A stretch of 42,131 nucleotides of DNA, from the NCBI GenBank assembly GCA_964477295.1, contig CAYZEZ010000003.1:1-42131 (forward strand). The letters run 5' to 3'. The translations under genes and the position numbers were made by a program. This DNA is from CAYZEZ01 sp964477295 (GTDB lineage: Bacteria > Bacteroidota > Bacteroidia > Bacteroidales > SM23-62). Below are positions 16,882 through 25,466 of the stretch, in pieces. The number at the start of each line of letters is the position of its first letter. Within the stretch, counting starts at the first letter, position 1. A model generated the notes under the pieces. It was not told the origin of the DNA and ran no database searches. It worked only from the letters and a program-made list of their open reading frames with translations.

Positions 16882-17088
16882 TTATATAGAATATCTTAAT
16901 TGATTACCAATAGCTATAATTTCAGCGGCATTCTTAACATGAAACTTTTCCAAAATGTTTTTCAAGTGAGATTTAACTGTACATTCTGAAATACATAGGA
17001 TAACGGCAATTTCCTCAAGTGTTTTTCCCTTTGATAAGCCTTGAATAATTTCAATTTCTCTATCCGATAGGTCAGGTTGAGGTTCCAT
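16882..17088 (-). CDS. Stand-alone LuxR/GerE-type HTH regulator (unit 1)
   Basis: A 68-aa protein consisting only of the GerE DNA-binding domain: LSDREIEIIQGLSKGKTLEE, then IAVILCISECTVKSHLKNIL with the usual TVKSHL recognition helix, then EKFHVKNAAEIIAIG. No receiver or sensor domain is attached. Its paralogue is the 72-aa protein at 24924-25142. It is transcribed away from the sigma factor gene at 17411, and the intergenic region is conserved between the two units. It may regulate the operon downstream of it. Confidence 0.85.
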   Translation of the reverse strand: MEPQPDLSDREIEIIQGLSKGKTLEEIAVILCISECTVKSHLKNILEKFHVKNAAEIIAIGNQLRYSI

Positions 17089-17410
17089 AACTGAGGAATC
17101 TTTTATGAGAAAAAATAGTCACATAGAAATATCAGAAACATGGTTGTATATATATATCAATTTGATACACGATTTGTGACTATTATTTTTAAATAAATTA
17201 TCAACTATTCCTTAATTTGAAATGAGTCTAAATATGGTTTTTACATTTAATCAATTGATTATCTGTAGCATAACACATGAATTAGGGATTGAAACATCGT
17301 GTAAATATTCAATATAATTGTCTCAGGAAAACTTTGATGAAAAGTACTATTTTGCTAAATTTGATATAAGGACTAACTAGAATAGACTAAGTCTTATTCT
17401 TGAATCATAA
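17089..17410. promoter_or_regulatory. Divergent LuxR/sigma intergenic region, copy 1
   Basis: About 320 bp without a gene, closely similar to 25143-25466. An inverted repeat AATAGTCACA (17114-17123) / TGTGACTATT (17175-17184) lies near the LuxR side; only its right half is well kept in copy 2. The last ~100 bp before the sigma start (AAATTTGATATAA, ACTAACTAGAA) are also conserved and should hold its promoter. TTTG is present, but the -7 element is not clear. Confidence 0.55.
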
Positions 17411-18006
17411 ATGAATCTACGGGAAATTTCCGGAAGATATGGTAATTCGGATCTTGCGGAGGATAAAGTGATTTCTCAACTGTATTCCGATCTATATCCA
17501 CCATTAAAAACTATGTTCTTAAAAACAATGGGTCAGATGAAGATGCAAAGGATCTGGTTCAGGATGGAATGCTGGTTGTACTTAATATTATAAGGAAGAA
17601 TGAAAGTCTAAATGACAATAACTTAGGTCTGTTCTTGTTTCAGGTTTGCAAATTTAAATGGCTAAACGAGCTGAAAAAGAAGAAAACCAGGATTGAAAAT
17701 TTTAATCTTAGTGTAAATGACCTTGAGTTAGTTAATGATAAAACTACTTCAGAAGAGACAATTGAAAACCAAAAGCTTAGATTATTCGACAGGCATTTTA
17801 GCAAATTAAGACCATCACGAAGGCTTATTTTAGCGCTTTACTTTATTGGTATTCCAATTCCCGGAATAATGAGCATAACAGGTATTAACTCAGAAGAATA
17901 TGCACGCAGGAAAATTTATTTGAGTAAGAAGGACTTGATTAGTAGAATCTCAAATGATCCGGAATTTATTAAAATCCAGAAACATATAAGAATACCTGGA
18001 TTTTAA
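17411..18006 (+). pseudogene. ECF-like sigma factor, frameshifted (unit 1)
   Basis: Nearly identical to the intact 198-aa gene at 25467-26063, but the frame breaks near codon 33. Here the run is TTAAAAACT (five A, 17506-17510); the intact copy has six A (25562-25567). Residues before the break read MNLREISGRYGNSDLAEDKV; the rest continues in another frame from about 17569 (FKWLNELKKKKTRIENF ... IPIPGIMSITGI). A one-base loss in a homopolymer can be real decay, slippage-based switching or an assembly error. If real, unit 1 has lost its own sigma factor and may rely on the unit 2 copy. Confidence 0.8.
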
Positions 18007-18052
18007 TTAAGAACTCCCGAAATTCAATAATATTAAACCAGCTACGCGAATA

Positions 18053-18684
18053 AAACAAATGTATTGCAAACTGAGCGAAGGGTAGCGGAGCGAATTTGCA
18101 AATACTTTTGTTTTTCCTTTGATAGGAAATAGAATCTTTATTGCGCGGTGGCCATATATAACCTTTATGCGGTGGGAGTGGGGTATTAGAACATTAATGG
18201 CCAGTAGAATGTATTTATAGGTAGAAATAAGCTCCTAAATGAACCAATCGAGCGGATATTCAACATAGTGACTAATTATAGGACAAAGCCCAGTCAGGAG
18301 TTTCTTACTAGCATGAATCTATTTACACATAATATAAATTATAGTTGACAACGCGGAGCGAACTCTGAATTTTGGCCAGAGACACTTTTGAAACCAGGAA
18401 CCTAACCAGGAACGAAGAACGCGNNNNNNNNNNNNNNNNNNNNNNNNNNNNNNNNNNNNNNNNNNNNNNNNNNNNNNNNNNNNNNNNNNNNNNNNNNNNN
18501 NNNNNNNNNNNNNNNNNNNNNNNTTGTCCTATAATGGATTGCATTATGTTAAGATAGCTTTGGTAAGGTTAGATATCAGCACTAGCCAATTGATACCCCC
18601 AGTTAATACATCTTTATGAAACACTCTTTTTGCGAAGCGACCGGAGAGAAGCGGAGTAGGAGCGAAGCGAAATGGGTGTTTCAT
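18053..18684 (+). repeat. Composite repeat copy R8 (long form, contains assembly gap)
   Basis: Stem-loop C is short (ACAAATGTATTGCAAACTG ... GAATTTGCAAATACTTTTGT). The stem-loop D region has an extra ~100 bp, as in R9. Stem-loop A is split: its left arm (ATTCAACATAGTG, ATTATAGGAC, to about 18282) is followed by inserted sequence starting AAAGCC. The N run follows, then the right arm TTGTCCTATAATGGATTGCA at 18524. Linker and stem-loop B (ending GAAATGGGTGTTTCAT) are complete. Confidence 0.85.
18424..18523. other. Assembly gap (100 N)
   Basis: Exactly 100 N, the usual placeholder for a scaffold gap of unknown length. It lies inside long repeat R8, at the point where the sister copy R9 continues for about 95 bp and is then interrupted by IS66. 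Open frames that run across the N are artefacts. Confidence 0.95.
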
Positions 18685-18693
18685 TTGATACTA

Positions 18694-19575
18694 TTAAAAG
18701 ATGTATATTTTGCCATCTGCATTTCTATTTTCATTTCGAATGTGATAAATATAGATTCCGGATTCTAATTTTCCATTTTTAATTCTAACAAAGTCCTTAT
18801 TATTAAGATCTTCATTTATAATAACTTTTCCAGTAATATCAAACAATTGAAAAATGATGTTGGAAGGACCCAGTTCCTTAAAGTTTATTATTACTTCATT
18901 TGGCTGATAAAAAATCTGGATTTTTGTGTTTACTATATGGTTTTTGTTTGCCATATAATATTTTCCTATTGGAAAGCAAGAAGGATAAAATTCCTTGTAA
19001 TATTTCAGAGAATCATTCTCATAAAAGCAGACTAGATTATTTACTTCTCCAACCATTCCTAATTCAGATGGTTGAAAAATAATTCCATGAAGGCTTCCAA
19101 TACCTTCTATCCATACTTCACTATTATAAATATGATCCAAAGAAAGAAATATGTGTTTTCGGATTTCATTAAAGATTCCAAAAGGTTTACTCCTGATTGA
19201 ATCAACAAAAAGATACTCATCATATTCTTTGTTAATTTCAATACTATCTCCTTCTTCTACACCAAGATCAAATAATAAAATTTCAATAGAAGATTCGCTT
19301 GGTAAATAAAATAAACTGCCAGTATCTGTTTCTCTAACAAAGCCTTCCAATATCCACTGTAAATGTAAAGAGTCATCGGATCTATATACTTTACTATATG
19401 TGTGATCAGAGATTAATGAATCACCATTCATTTTGATGTAGAAGGACTCAAACGATGAACCATATTCAGTTCCATGAACCACGTTACTCCACAACTTAGT
19501 TTCACTTATGAATGATTGAGAATATACTAACTCAGCAATCAATAAATATCCTACAAGTACTACAACATTTCTCAT
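18694..19575 (-). CDS. T9SS type A sorted exported protein (set 1)
   Basis: A 293-aa protein. I chose the start at 19575 because MRNVVVLVGYLLIAELVYSQ is a signal peptide that aligns with the paralogue at 21074-21955; the ATG at 19596 would overlap the upstream gene. The C-terminal ~75 residues (IIFQLFDITGKVIINEDLNN ... LESGIYIYHIRN ... GKIYIF) form a type A sorting domain, so the protein should be exported through the type IX system and attached to the surface or released. The N-terminal part (FISETKLWSNVVHGTEYGS) is shared with the paralogue. It has no known enzymatic motif. It is the third gene of set 1. Confidence 0.8.
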   Translation of the reverse strand: MRNVVVLVGYLLIAELVYSQSFISETKLWSNVVHGTEYGSSFESFYIKMNGDSLISDHTYSKVYRSDDSLHLQWILEGFVRETDTGSLFYLPSESSIEILLFDLGVEEGDSIEINKEYDEYLFVDSIRSKPFGIFNEIRKHIFLSLDHIYNSEVWIEGIGSLHGIIFQPSELGMVGEVNNLVCFYENDSLKYYKEFYPSCFPIGKYYMANKNHIVNTKIQIFYQPNEVIINFKELGPSNIIFQLFDITGKVIINEDLNNKDFVRIKNGKLESGIYIYHIRNENRNADGKIYIF

Positions 19576-19586
19576 GGATAAAAATA

Positions 19587-20393
19587 TTAAGGACATATAA
19601 CTGTGGATCCAGAATTAAGTATCACAGATCCTCCCAGATCAACTCTAAATCCAGCTTCAAGAATAATATCATCACCGCAGATAAACTCGACATCAGCAGT
19701 CTGTTCAATAATGCAAGAAGCATAAATATCTTGCTGAGCTTTGTATACATTGCCATATGGTTCTTCTGTTTTTTTTATCCTACCAATAATATGCTGAGTC
19801 AGAGGGCATGAAGAGGCGGAAGAGTTCATTGTTAAAGTATATTGCCATTCAAGATCATCTAATCCTTGTGTAAAATCAGTATAATCTGTAATTAATGAAC
19901 CATTTCCGGGATCATGTAAATATAAGGTGTCATCAATATATCCATACAGCACCAAAACATGAAGCCCACCTGTTGATATTTTCTTTCTTTGAACTGCAAA
20001 GGGTCTATTATTGGATAATTCTGTCTGAATTTCACTTGTAGAAAGATACCTAGTATATACTGTGGAATTCAAAGACCAATTGTTCAATATATCATATACT
20101 GAATTAGTATAAGTTTTATCTAATTGAGGTCCACCATGACAACAACTATCATATGGATTTACACAACAATCTTCGGTTCCATAAGCTGTAGGATTATTTT
20201 GTCTGGTATATTCCAAAATGTCACACAGATATATATCATTTCCATAATAAACTAATATCATATGACTACTTTTAGCCCAACACCATACACCACAGCCCGA
20301 TAGATCACTTCTATATGGTACATCTAATATTTGTGATCTTACTGTTGTTGATACTACAGAAAGTATAACTGATAAAAAAATTAATTTCTTCAT
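19587..20393 (-). CDS. Exported papain-like cysteine protease with C-terminal beta domain (set 1)
   Basis: A 268-aa protein with a signal peptide (to about residue 20). The N-terminal domain resembles the C39/C70-like papain-fold family. The likely catalytic Cys38 is in CGVWCWAKSSHMI, followed by VYYGND; the likely His145 is in GGLHVLVLYG and Asp161 in LYLHDPGNG. A Cys-rich insert (EDCCVNPYDSCCHGG, 75-89) sits between them. The last ~45 residues (IICGDD-like, EAGFRVDLGGSVIL) look like the Bacteroidota '3-coathanger' domain. It may cut other exported proteins or peptides. The paralogue is at 21966-22727. Family placement is by motif only. Confidence 0.75.
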   Translation of the reverse strand: MKKLIFLSVILSVVSTTVRSQILDVPYRSDLSGCGVWCWAKSSHMILVYYGNDIYLCDILEYTRQNNPTAYGTEDCCVNPYDSCCHGGPQLDKTYTNSVYDILNNWSLNSTVYTRYLSTSEIQTELSNNRPFAVQRKKISTGGLHVLVLYGYIDDTLYLHDPGNGSLITDYTDFTQGLDDLEWQYTLTMNSSASSCPLTQHIIGRIKKTEEPYGNVYKAQQDIYASCIIEQTADVEFICGDDIILEAGFRVDLGGSVILNSGSTVICP

Positions 20394-20416
20394 AATTGTA
20401 ATATAAATCGAGAATT

Positions 20417-21019
20417 CTATTCATTATTTCTAATTACATTAAGGAATTCTGCCTTTTGAAGCATCTCCTTTGAATCATTTAAACAGTCTTTGCAATTAGG
20501 AAGAGGTCGGATTGGATAATAGTTGGAATTATCAGTAATCAAACACATAATATTTGATACAGGATCAAATAATAGTTCTTTGTTTTCTTGCTGCTTTAGG
20601 TGAAATTGAATTTCAAAATTATCCAATTCTTTAGCAACTTCCATATATCCAATACCTATTACCTTAAAGGAGTTCTGTATTTGGCGAACATGTAAAAAGC
20701 ATCTGTATTCATTATTGATTACCAAAGGGATATACCACAAAGTGGATCTTGAAATCGCTTTGTCATCAATTTTTATTGAATCATAATTAATAATGATAAT
20801 ATTAAGAGGTTGACCAAACTCAACATCTTGAAATTCTTCACGTGTTGAGAATCCGTAATATTGTTCATGACCTTTTGGTATTTTTTCTAAATAATTGATC
20901 AGTCCAATTTGAACAACTTCGTCAGCCAGTATTCTCTGTTGGTCTGTAATTTGTGATTTTATTAATGACGATGAAGTCATTAGTAAAATGACCAGAAAAT
21001 ATATATATATTAATTTCAT
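20417..21019 (-). CDS. Exported protein of unknown function (set 1)
   Basis: A 200-aa protein with a signal peptide (IYIYFLVILLMTSSSLIKSQ). Shared with the paralogue at 22747-23403 are GFSTREEFQDVEFGQPLNII, the W(Y/N)(I/V)P(L/I)(V/M)INxEYRCFL segment and a PIRPL/PFRPL motif near the C-terminus. No known family is recognised. It always precedes the papain-like protease. An inhibitor or substrate role for the protease is possible but not shown. Confidence 0.65.
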   Translation of the reverse strand: MKLIYIYFLVILLMTSSSLIKSQITDQQRILADEVVQIGLINYLEKIPKGHEQYYGFSTREEFQDVEFGQPLNIIIINYDSIKIDDKAISRSTLWYIPLVINNEYRCFLHVRQIQNSFKVIGIGYMEVAKELDNFEIQFHLKQQENKELLFDPVSNIMCLITDNSNYYPIRPLPNCKDCLNDSKEMLQKAEFLNVIRNNE

Positions 21020-21073
21020 TTTTGCAGGAATTTAATCAGTTAGAATCATTCGTTTTTTGCCAATACCTTCGAA

Positions 21074-21955
21074 TTAATAAATCATAAACTTACCAGACTT
21101 GAAAAATTTTCCTCCTTGTATCAGAAATATATACATCCCATTGGATAGTTGGGAGGAATTCATACTAAAAATATCCCTTTCAGAGATTTCCTTGGTAAAT
21201 AATTGCCTTCCATTCATGTCATAAATCTTAATAAGGAAATCAACAATTTGAGTACCATTTTGTGAAATAATAAGTTCACCTGCACTATTTATCACATTAA
21301 ATTGATCAGAAGTTTCATTAACTTCATTAATCATATAATACCCAGTTAAAAAACAGGTATTCATAGACTTGTATTTAAGGGAATCGTTCTCCGAAAAGCA
21401 TAGTAATCCTCGACCTTCACCAGTAAGAAAATAACTTGGTAAGTCCATTAAAACACCACCAATTTTACTTCCAACTCCTTCAACCCAAACATCACAATTT
21501 ATTTTACGATTTCTGGATAAATAAATATGTTTCCGATGTTCATTATAAATACCAAAAGGCTTTATTTTGATAGAATCTACATACAGATAAAAGTTGTATT
21601 CGTCTATAACCAAGGCCAATATACTGTCCTTTTCCCTAACTCCAAAATTATAAAGCAGCGACTCTGCTAATTCATCTTTTCCACGATAGAATATTGTTCC
21701 TGTATCAGTTTCTCTGATATAACCATCTACAAACCAATTCGATTGTAAGGAATCATTGTCTCTGTAGACTTTCCCGTAGGTGCTTCCTAATGATACAGAA
21801 TCAATTGTCATCATTATGTAAAAAGACTCATAAGGTGATCCATATTCTGTACCATGAACATAATTACTCCACAACTTTGTTTCACTGATAAATGATTGGG
21901 AAAAAACTAATTCAGAAAATAATATACAACCAATTATTGTTACAATACGTTTCAT
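21074..21955 (-). CDS. T9SS type A sorted exported protein (set 2)
   Basis: A 293-aa protein with signal peptide MKRIVTIIGCILFSELVFSQ. It is a clear paralogue of 18694-19575: both continue with SFISETKLWSN, HGTEYGS, RETDTG and WVEGVGS-like segments. The C-terminal ~75 residues (IKIYDMNGRQLFTKEISERD ... LSNGMYIFLIQGG ... GKFMIY) are a type A sorting domain. The protease gene stops 10 bp upstream of this start, so the two are co-transcribed. Function is unknown; surface display is likely. Confidence 0.8.
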   Translation of the reverse strand: MKRIVTIIGCILFSELVFSQSFISETKLWSNYVHGTEYGSPYESFYIMMTIDSVSLGSTYGKVYRDNDSLQSNWFVDGYIRETDTGTIFYRGKDELAESLLYNFGVREKDSILALVIDEYNFYLYVDSIKIKPFGIYNEHRKHIYLSRNRKINCDVWVEGVGSKIGGVLMDLPSYFLTGEGRGLLCFSENDSLKYKSMNTCFLTGYYMINEVNETSDQFNVINSAGELIISQNGTQIVDFLIKIYDMNGRQLFTKEISERDIFSMNSSQLSNGMYIFLIQGGKFFKSGKFMIY

Positions 21956-21965
21956 AGTTGAATAT

Positions 21966-22727
21966 TTAAGGACATATAAACGTTGATCCTGGTTTGAGTA
22001 TTACAGAGCCTCCTAGGTCAACTCTAAATCCAGCTTCGAGAACAATATCATCACCACAAATAAATTCTACATTGGCTGTATGTTCAATAATGCAAGAGGC
22101 ATAAATATCTTGCTGTGCTTTATATACATTACCAACTGGATTTGATATCTTTATTCTTCCAATTATGTGCTGGATTAGTGGACAAGTTGAGGCAGAAATA
22201 GTTAGACGAGTTGTCGCTTGCCAAGTCTTTCCATTTACACCATTAATAACTAGATCGTTGTAGCTATGAATTTTAGAACCATTACCAGGATCATGATAAT
22301 AAATATTAGTACCGTTTTTACCATAACCAATTAGAGAATGACCAGGGGAATAAACATGCATTATAAAGGGTCTGCTAATAGTTAAATCATTATATATCTC
22401 CGTTAGAGTTAGTTCTCCAGATGTATCTGAAATGCTAATAGACCAATTTTGAAGTGCTCCAGATGGCCAGCCATCACCACAACAGCTATCAGGATAGTTA
22501 CAACAGTTATCATTACCATATTTGGTAGGGTTTTGACTTCTTGCAAATTCTAACACATCACACAAGTAAATATCATTTCCATAATAAACAATTGCCATAT
22601 GAGCACTCTTTGCCCAACACCAAACACCACAGCCACTTAAATCACTTCTATAAGGGACATCAAGAATTTGAGCATTTATTACAAGAATATTCAATAAAAT
22701 AAACGAAAATGCAAATAAGGATTTCAT
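21966..22727 (-). CDS. Exported papain-like cysteine protease with C-terminal beta domain (set 2)
   Basis: A 253-aa paralogue of 19587-20393. The start at 22727 (MKSLFAFSFILLNILVINAQ) gives a clean signal peptide and no overlap with the upstream gene; the longer frame from 22823 would add 32 charged residues. The likely catalytic residues are Cys37 (GCGVWCWAKSAHM), His130 (YSPGHSLIGYG) and Asp146 (YYHDPGNG). The Cys-rich insert is NCCNYPDSCCGDGW. The C-terminal domain (QQDIYASCIIEHTANVEFIC, then EAGFRVDLGGSVIL) is almost identical to that of the set 1 protein, while the middle differs more, which suggests different targets or gene conversion at the ends. Confidence 0.75.
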   Translation of the reverse strand: MKSLFAFSFILLNILVINAQILDVPYRSDLSGCGVWCWAKSAHMAIVYYGNDIYLCDVLEFARSQNPTKYGNDNCCNYPDSCCGDGWPSGALQNWSISISDTSGELTLTEIYNDLTISRPFIMHVYSPGHSLIGYGKNGTNIYYHDPGNGSKIHSYNDLVINGVNGKTWQATTRLTISASTCPLIQHIIGRIKISNPVGNVYKAQQDIYASCIIEHTANVEFICGDDIVLEAGFRVDLGGSVILKPGSTFICP

Positions 22728-22746
22728 AATAATATTGTTTGATAGT

Positions 22747-23403
22747 TTATTGTAATTGATTTTCTCTTTTCCTTTTTGATGTTTCAAATAATTCAACCGG
22801 AGAGTACCTATCAGGATTATCAAAGTTTAGATCAATATTACAATCCAAAGGTCTAAATGGAATGAATTCCCTGGTATTATTATCAATGGTAACCAAACAA
22901 TATCCTGATGTTCCATAATCAATAAACAATCCTCGCTGTAAACAAGATCTAAAATTGGTTTGTCTTTCAAATGAATCCAGATCAAAGGCCAATTCATTTA
23001 GTCCAATACCCACGGCAATATATTCTCCTTCTGAATAGATCATTTCTAAGAAACATCTATATTCATCATTTATCATAATAGGAACATTCCATCTTTCTAA
23101 GGAATGATAAAGTTCTTCCGGATCCTCAGCACAAAATGCACTCTCATTAAATATTATAATTTGTAATGGAAGCCCAAGTTCAATTTCCTTGAATTCTTCT
23201 CTATTATTAAATCCAAAAAGGTACTCCCTATTTTCTGGAATTAGATTAAGATATTTATTTAGTCCTATTTTAACACTAGTGTAGAATTTTATCGAATCAA
23301 TCTGAATAAAATCTTGAGAGACAATATTCTCTTCAAGATATGGACAGAATAGTAATGCCACTGCTAAAATGATAATATGAATTTTCCTAATTCTTGCATC
23401 CAT
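22747..23403 (-). CDS. Exported protein of unknown function (set 2)
   Basis: A 218-aa protein with a hydrophobic leader (IHIIILAVALLFCPYL). It is a paralogue of 20417-21019: GFNNREEFKEIELGLPLQII, WNVPIMINDEYRCFL and PFRPLDC match the same positions in set 1. No known family is recognised. It lies 19 bp upstream of the protease start and heads the three-gene set. Confidence 0.65.
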   Translation of the reverse strand: MDARIRKIHIIILAVALLFCPYLEENIVSQDFIQIDSIKFYTSVKIGLNKYLNLIPENREYLFGFNNREEFKEIELGLPLQIIIFNESAFCAEDPEELYHSLERWNVPIMINDEYRCFLEMIYSEGEYIAVGIGLNELAFDLDSFERQTNFRSCLQRGLFIDYGTSGYCLVTIDNNTREFIPFRPLDCNIDLNFDNPDRYSPVELFETSKRKRENQLQ

Positions 23404-23441
23404 AATGAATTCTTTTTAAGATAGATAAAAGTTTAATATTG

Positions 23442-24839
23442 TTAGTCAGTTAGAATCATTCGTTTTGAATCTATTTCAATGCCATCAACAATTAGATTGT
23501 AAATAAAGATTCCTGGACTAAAGTTGGATGCAGGAACTATAACCTCTCCAAAGCCAATTGCTGATATTTTAAAGCTTTTAACTTGAGCTCCCTGTAAATT
23601 ATAAATATTTAAAGTCGCATAAGATTCAATATTTGGTATTGAATATTTTATTACTGTTTGCTCATTAAAAGGATTTGGATGGTTCTGAAAAAGACTGGGT
23701 ATTTCATCAATATCCGGATTCAATGAGGTAATTATTTGAGCTGATTTTAATTCCCCATTTGTAAGACTTTCTATTTTGTCATTCAAGCTGGTTATTTGAC
23801 TTTGTTGCTCCTTAACAGCTTCAATTAAGATTGGAATCAGGTCCAGATACGAGATCGATTTCAGGCTGTCATGCCTCAATGATACTATTTCCGGGATAAC
23901 TTCTTCAACCTCCTGAGCTATTAAACCATATTTAATCTTATCATCATTTGCCACTGTACTCTCGATTTTTTCACCAAACACACCTTCAACAAAGTTATAT
24001 TTAACTGGTCTTAATTGGGAAATTATGTCCAAAGAAGATTCAAGATCTTGAATGTTTTCTTTTATTGATACATCTGAAATTGTATGTAATCCACAATGCC
24101 AAACATCTCCATCCCCGTCAACCCAGAAGTTATCAGATGAACCCAATTTTACATTATAACATTGGGTCTCATAATTGTTTGGGTGAGTAATGAAAGTTTG
24201 ATGATTATAAGCAGTTCCCTGCGGATAGAAGTCGATGTGTCCATTATTTGTCCACATAACCAAAATATTTTTATCGTCGCTTGTAGATGTCGTCGCCGGA
24301 TCATGTATACCTATATTTAGAGCATCGTATACAGCATCATACTTAAAATATGTACCTTCGAAGCTATTGGTACCTTCACATAAACGCAGATAATGATTAG
24401 TACCTGTGGTAGTCATAAGAGCAATAGGATTTGAACCTTGAATATGGAAATTATAGGATGGATTAGTTCCAATACCAACTTTTTTCATAAATCCAATATT
24501 ACCATCCTGATGAATGTCATAAACCTGAACATCTGATCCAGACTGACCATCTGTCCATAACTCAAGATCATTGTTATTACCGGTCCCAGTACCCTTATAC
24601 CTCCAATAAAATCCATAACTTGAACCATTTCTTAGGGCAAGATCAACATCATAGTTTAAGCAATTCATTTGAATACCTTTCATGCTGCCATCCATTTTTA
24701 ATTCCAACCTAGCGGTTGGATTTTGTTCTCCAATACCAAAATTACCACTTGATGTATACTTAACTTGAGAGAATAATGAGGTAGACCAAATTGCATTGAA
24801 TGCAAAAAATAAAATAAAAACTATCAATAACTTTTTCAT
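23442..24839 (-). CDS. S74 tail-fibre-like T9SS protein
   Basis: A 465-aa exported protein with a signal peptide (LIVFILFFAFNAIWSTSLFS). The N-terminal repeats (FGIGEQNPTARLELK, VGIGTNPSYNFHIQG) are typical of Bacteroidota tail-fibre-like surface proteins. Near residue 255 SDVSIKENIQDLESSLDIIS begins a Peptidase_S74 intramolecular chaperone domain, with KYGLIAQEVEEVIPEIV; S74 domains trimerise fibres and cut themselves off. A short coiled coil (EQQSQITSLNDKIESL) follows. The last ~80 residues (FQNHPNPFNEQTVIKYSIP ... FSPGIFIYNLIVDG) are a type A T9SS sorting domain. It is the first gene of the unit 2 operon. Confidence 0.85.
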   Translation of the reverse strand: MKKLLIVFILFFAFNAIWSTSLFSQVKYTSSGNFGIGEQNPTARLELKMDGSMKGIQMNCLNYDVDLALRNGSSYGFYWRYKGTGTGNNNDLELWTDGQSGSDVQVYDIHQDGNIGFMKKVGIGTNPSYNFHIQGSNPIALMTTTGTNHYLRLCEGTNSFEGTYFKYDAVYDALNIGIHDPATTSTSDDKNILVMWTNNGHIDFYPQGTAYNHQTFITHPNNYETQCYNVKLGSSDNFWVDGDGDVWHCGLHTISDVSIKENIQDLESSLDIISQLRPVKYNFVEGVFGEKIESTVANDDKIKYGLIAQEVEEVIPEIVSLRHDSLKSISYLDLIPILIEAVKEQQSQITSLNDKIESLTNGELKSAQIITSLNPDIDEIPSLFQNHPNPFNEQTVIKYSIPNIESYATLNIYNLQGAQVKSFKISAIGFGEVIVPASNFSPGIFIYNLIVDGIEIDSKRMILTD

Positions 24840-24923
24840 AGGTTGAATGATTTAATGATCAAATGATAAACATATGTATCTGTTTATAATATAATTAGTC
24901 TTGATTATTTATCTTCCATATTT

Positions 24924-25142
24924 TCATTTATCAGTTTTAAAATTTCTTTCTAGTTGATAATAAAAATCTGCAATCTCTGAAGAATTTTTAAGGTTTGGTT
25001 TTTCGCGTATATTTTTCAGGTGAGATTCGATTGAGAATAATGAAACATTTAGAATAGAAGCAATTTCTTTAGCAGTCTTCCCTTTTATTATATATTGAAT
25101 TATTTCAAGTTGTCTATCCGATAGCCCAGATTGAGGTTCCAT
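24924..25142 (-). CDS. Stand-alone LuxR/GerE-type HTH regulator (unit 2)
   Basis: A 72-aa GerE domain protein: GLSDRQLEIIQYIIKGKTAK, then EIASILNVSLFSIESHLKNI. It is a paralogue of 16882-17088, but the recognition helix differs (LFSIESHLK here, ECTVKSHLK there), so the two may prefer different sites. Same divergent arrangement with the sigma gene at 25467. It probably controls the exported-protein operon that starts at 24839. Confidence 0.85.
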   Translation of the reverse strand: MEPQSGLSDRQLEIIQYIIKGKTAKEIASILNVSLFSIESHLKNIREKPNLKNSSEIADFYYQLERNFKTDK

Positions 25143-25466
25143 TATTGAGGTATCTTTAATGAGAAAAAAAAGTCCCTAGGAGATATCAGAAAAATGGTCG
25201 TCTATTTATATATCAATTTGATGCACGATTTTTGACTATTATTTTTAGAGAATTTATCAACTATTCCTTAATTTAAAACGAATCTAAATAGGGTATTCGC
25301 ATCTAATCGATTGATTATCCTAGAGATAGTACTGCAATTAGGTAGTGGAAGAGCATGTAGGTATTCAGTATTATTGTCTAAGGAAAACTTTAACGAGAAG
25401 TCGTATTTTACTAAATTTGATATAAGAACTAACTAGAAAAGACATAGTCATATTCTTGAATCATTA
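25143..25466. promoter_or_regulatory. Divergent LuxR/sigma intergenic region, copy 2
   Basis: About 320 bp without a gene, aligned along most of its length with 17089-17410 (shared blocks include TATATATCAATTTGAT, TTATCAACTATTCCTTAATT and ACTAAATTTGATATAA). It should hold the two divergent promoters. Confidence 0.5.

Noticed and set aside
18323..18557. Open frames on both strands across the N run
   Set aside because: They exist only because N codons were read as open; the flanks are noncoding repeat sequence.
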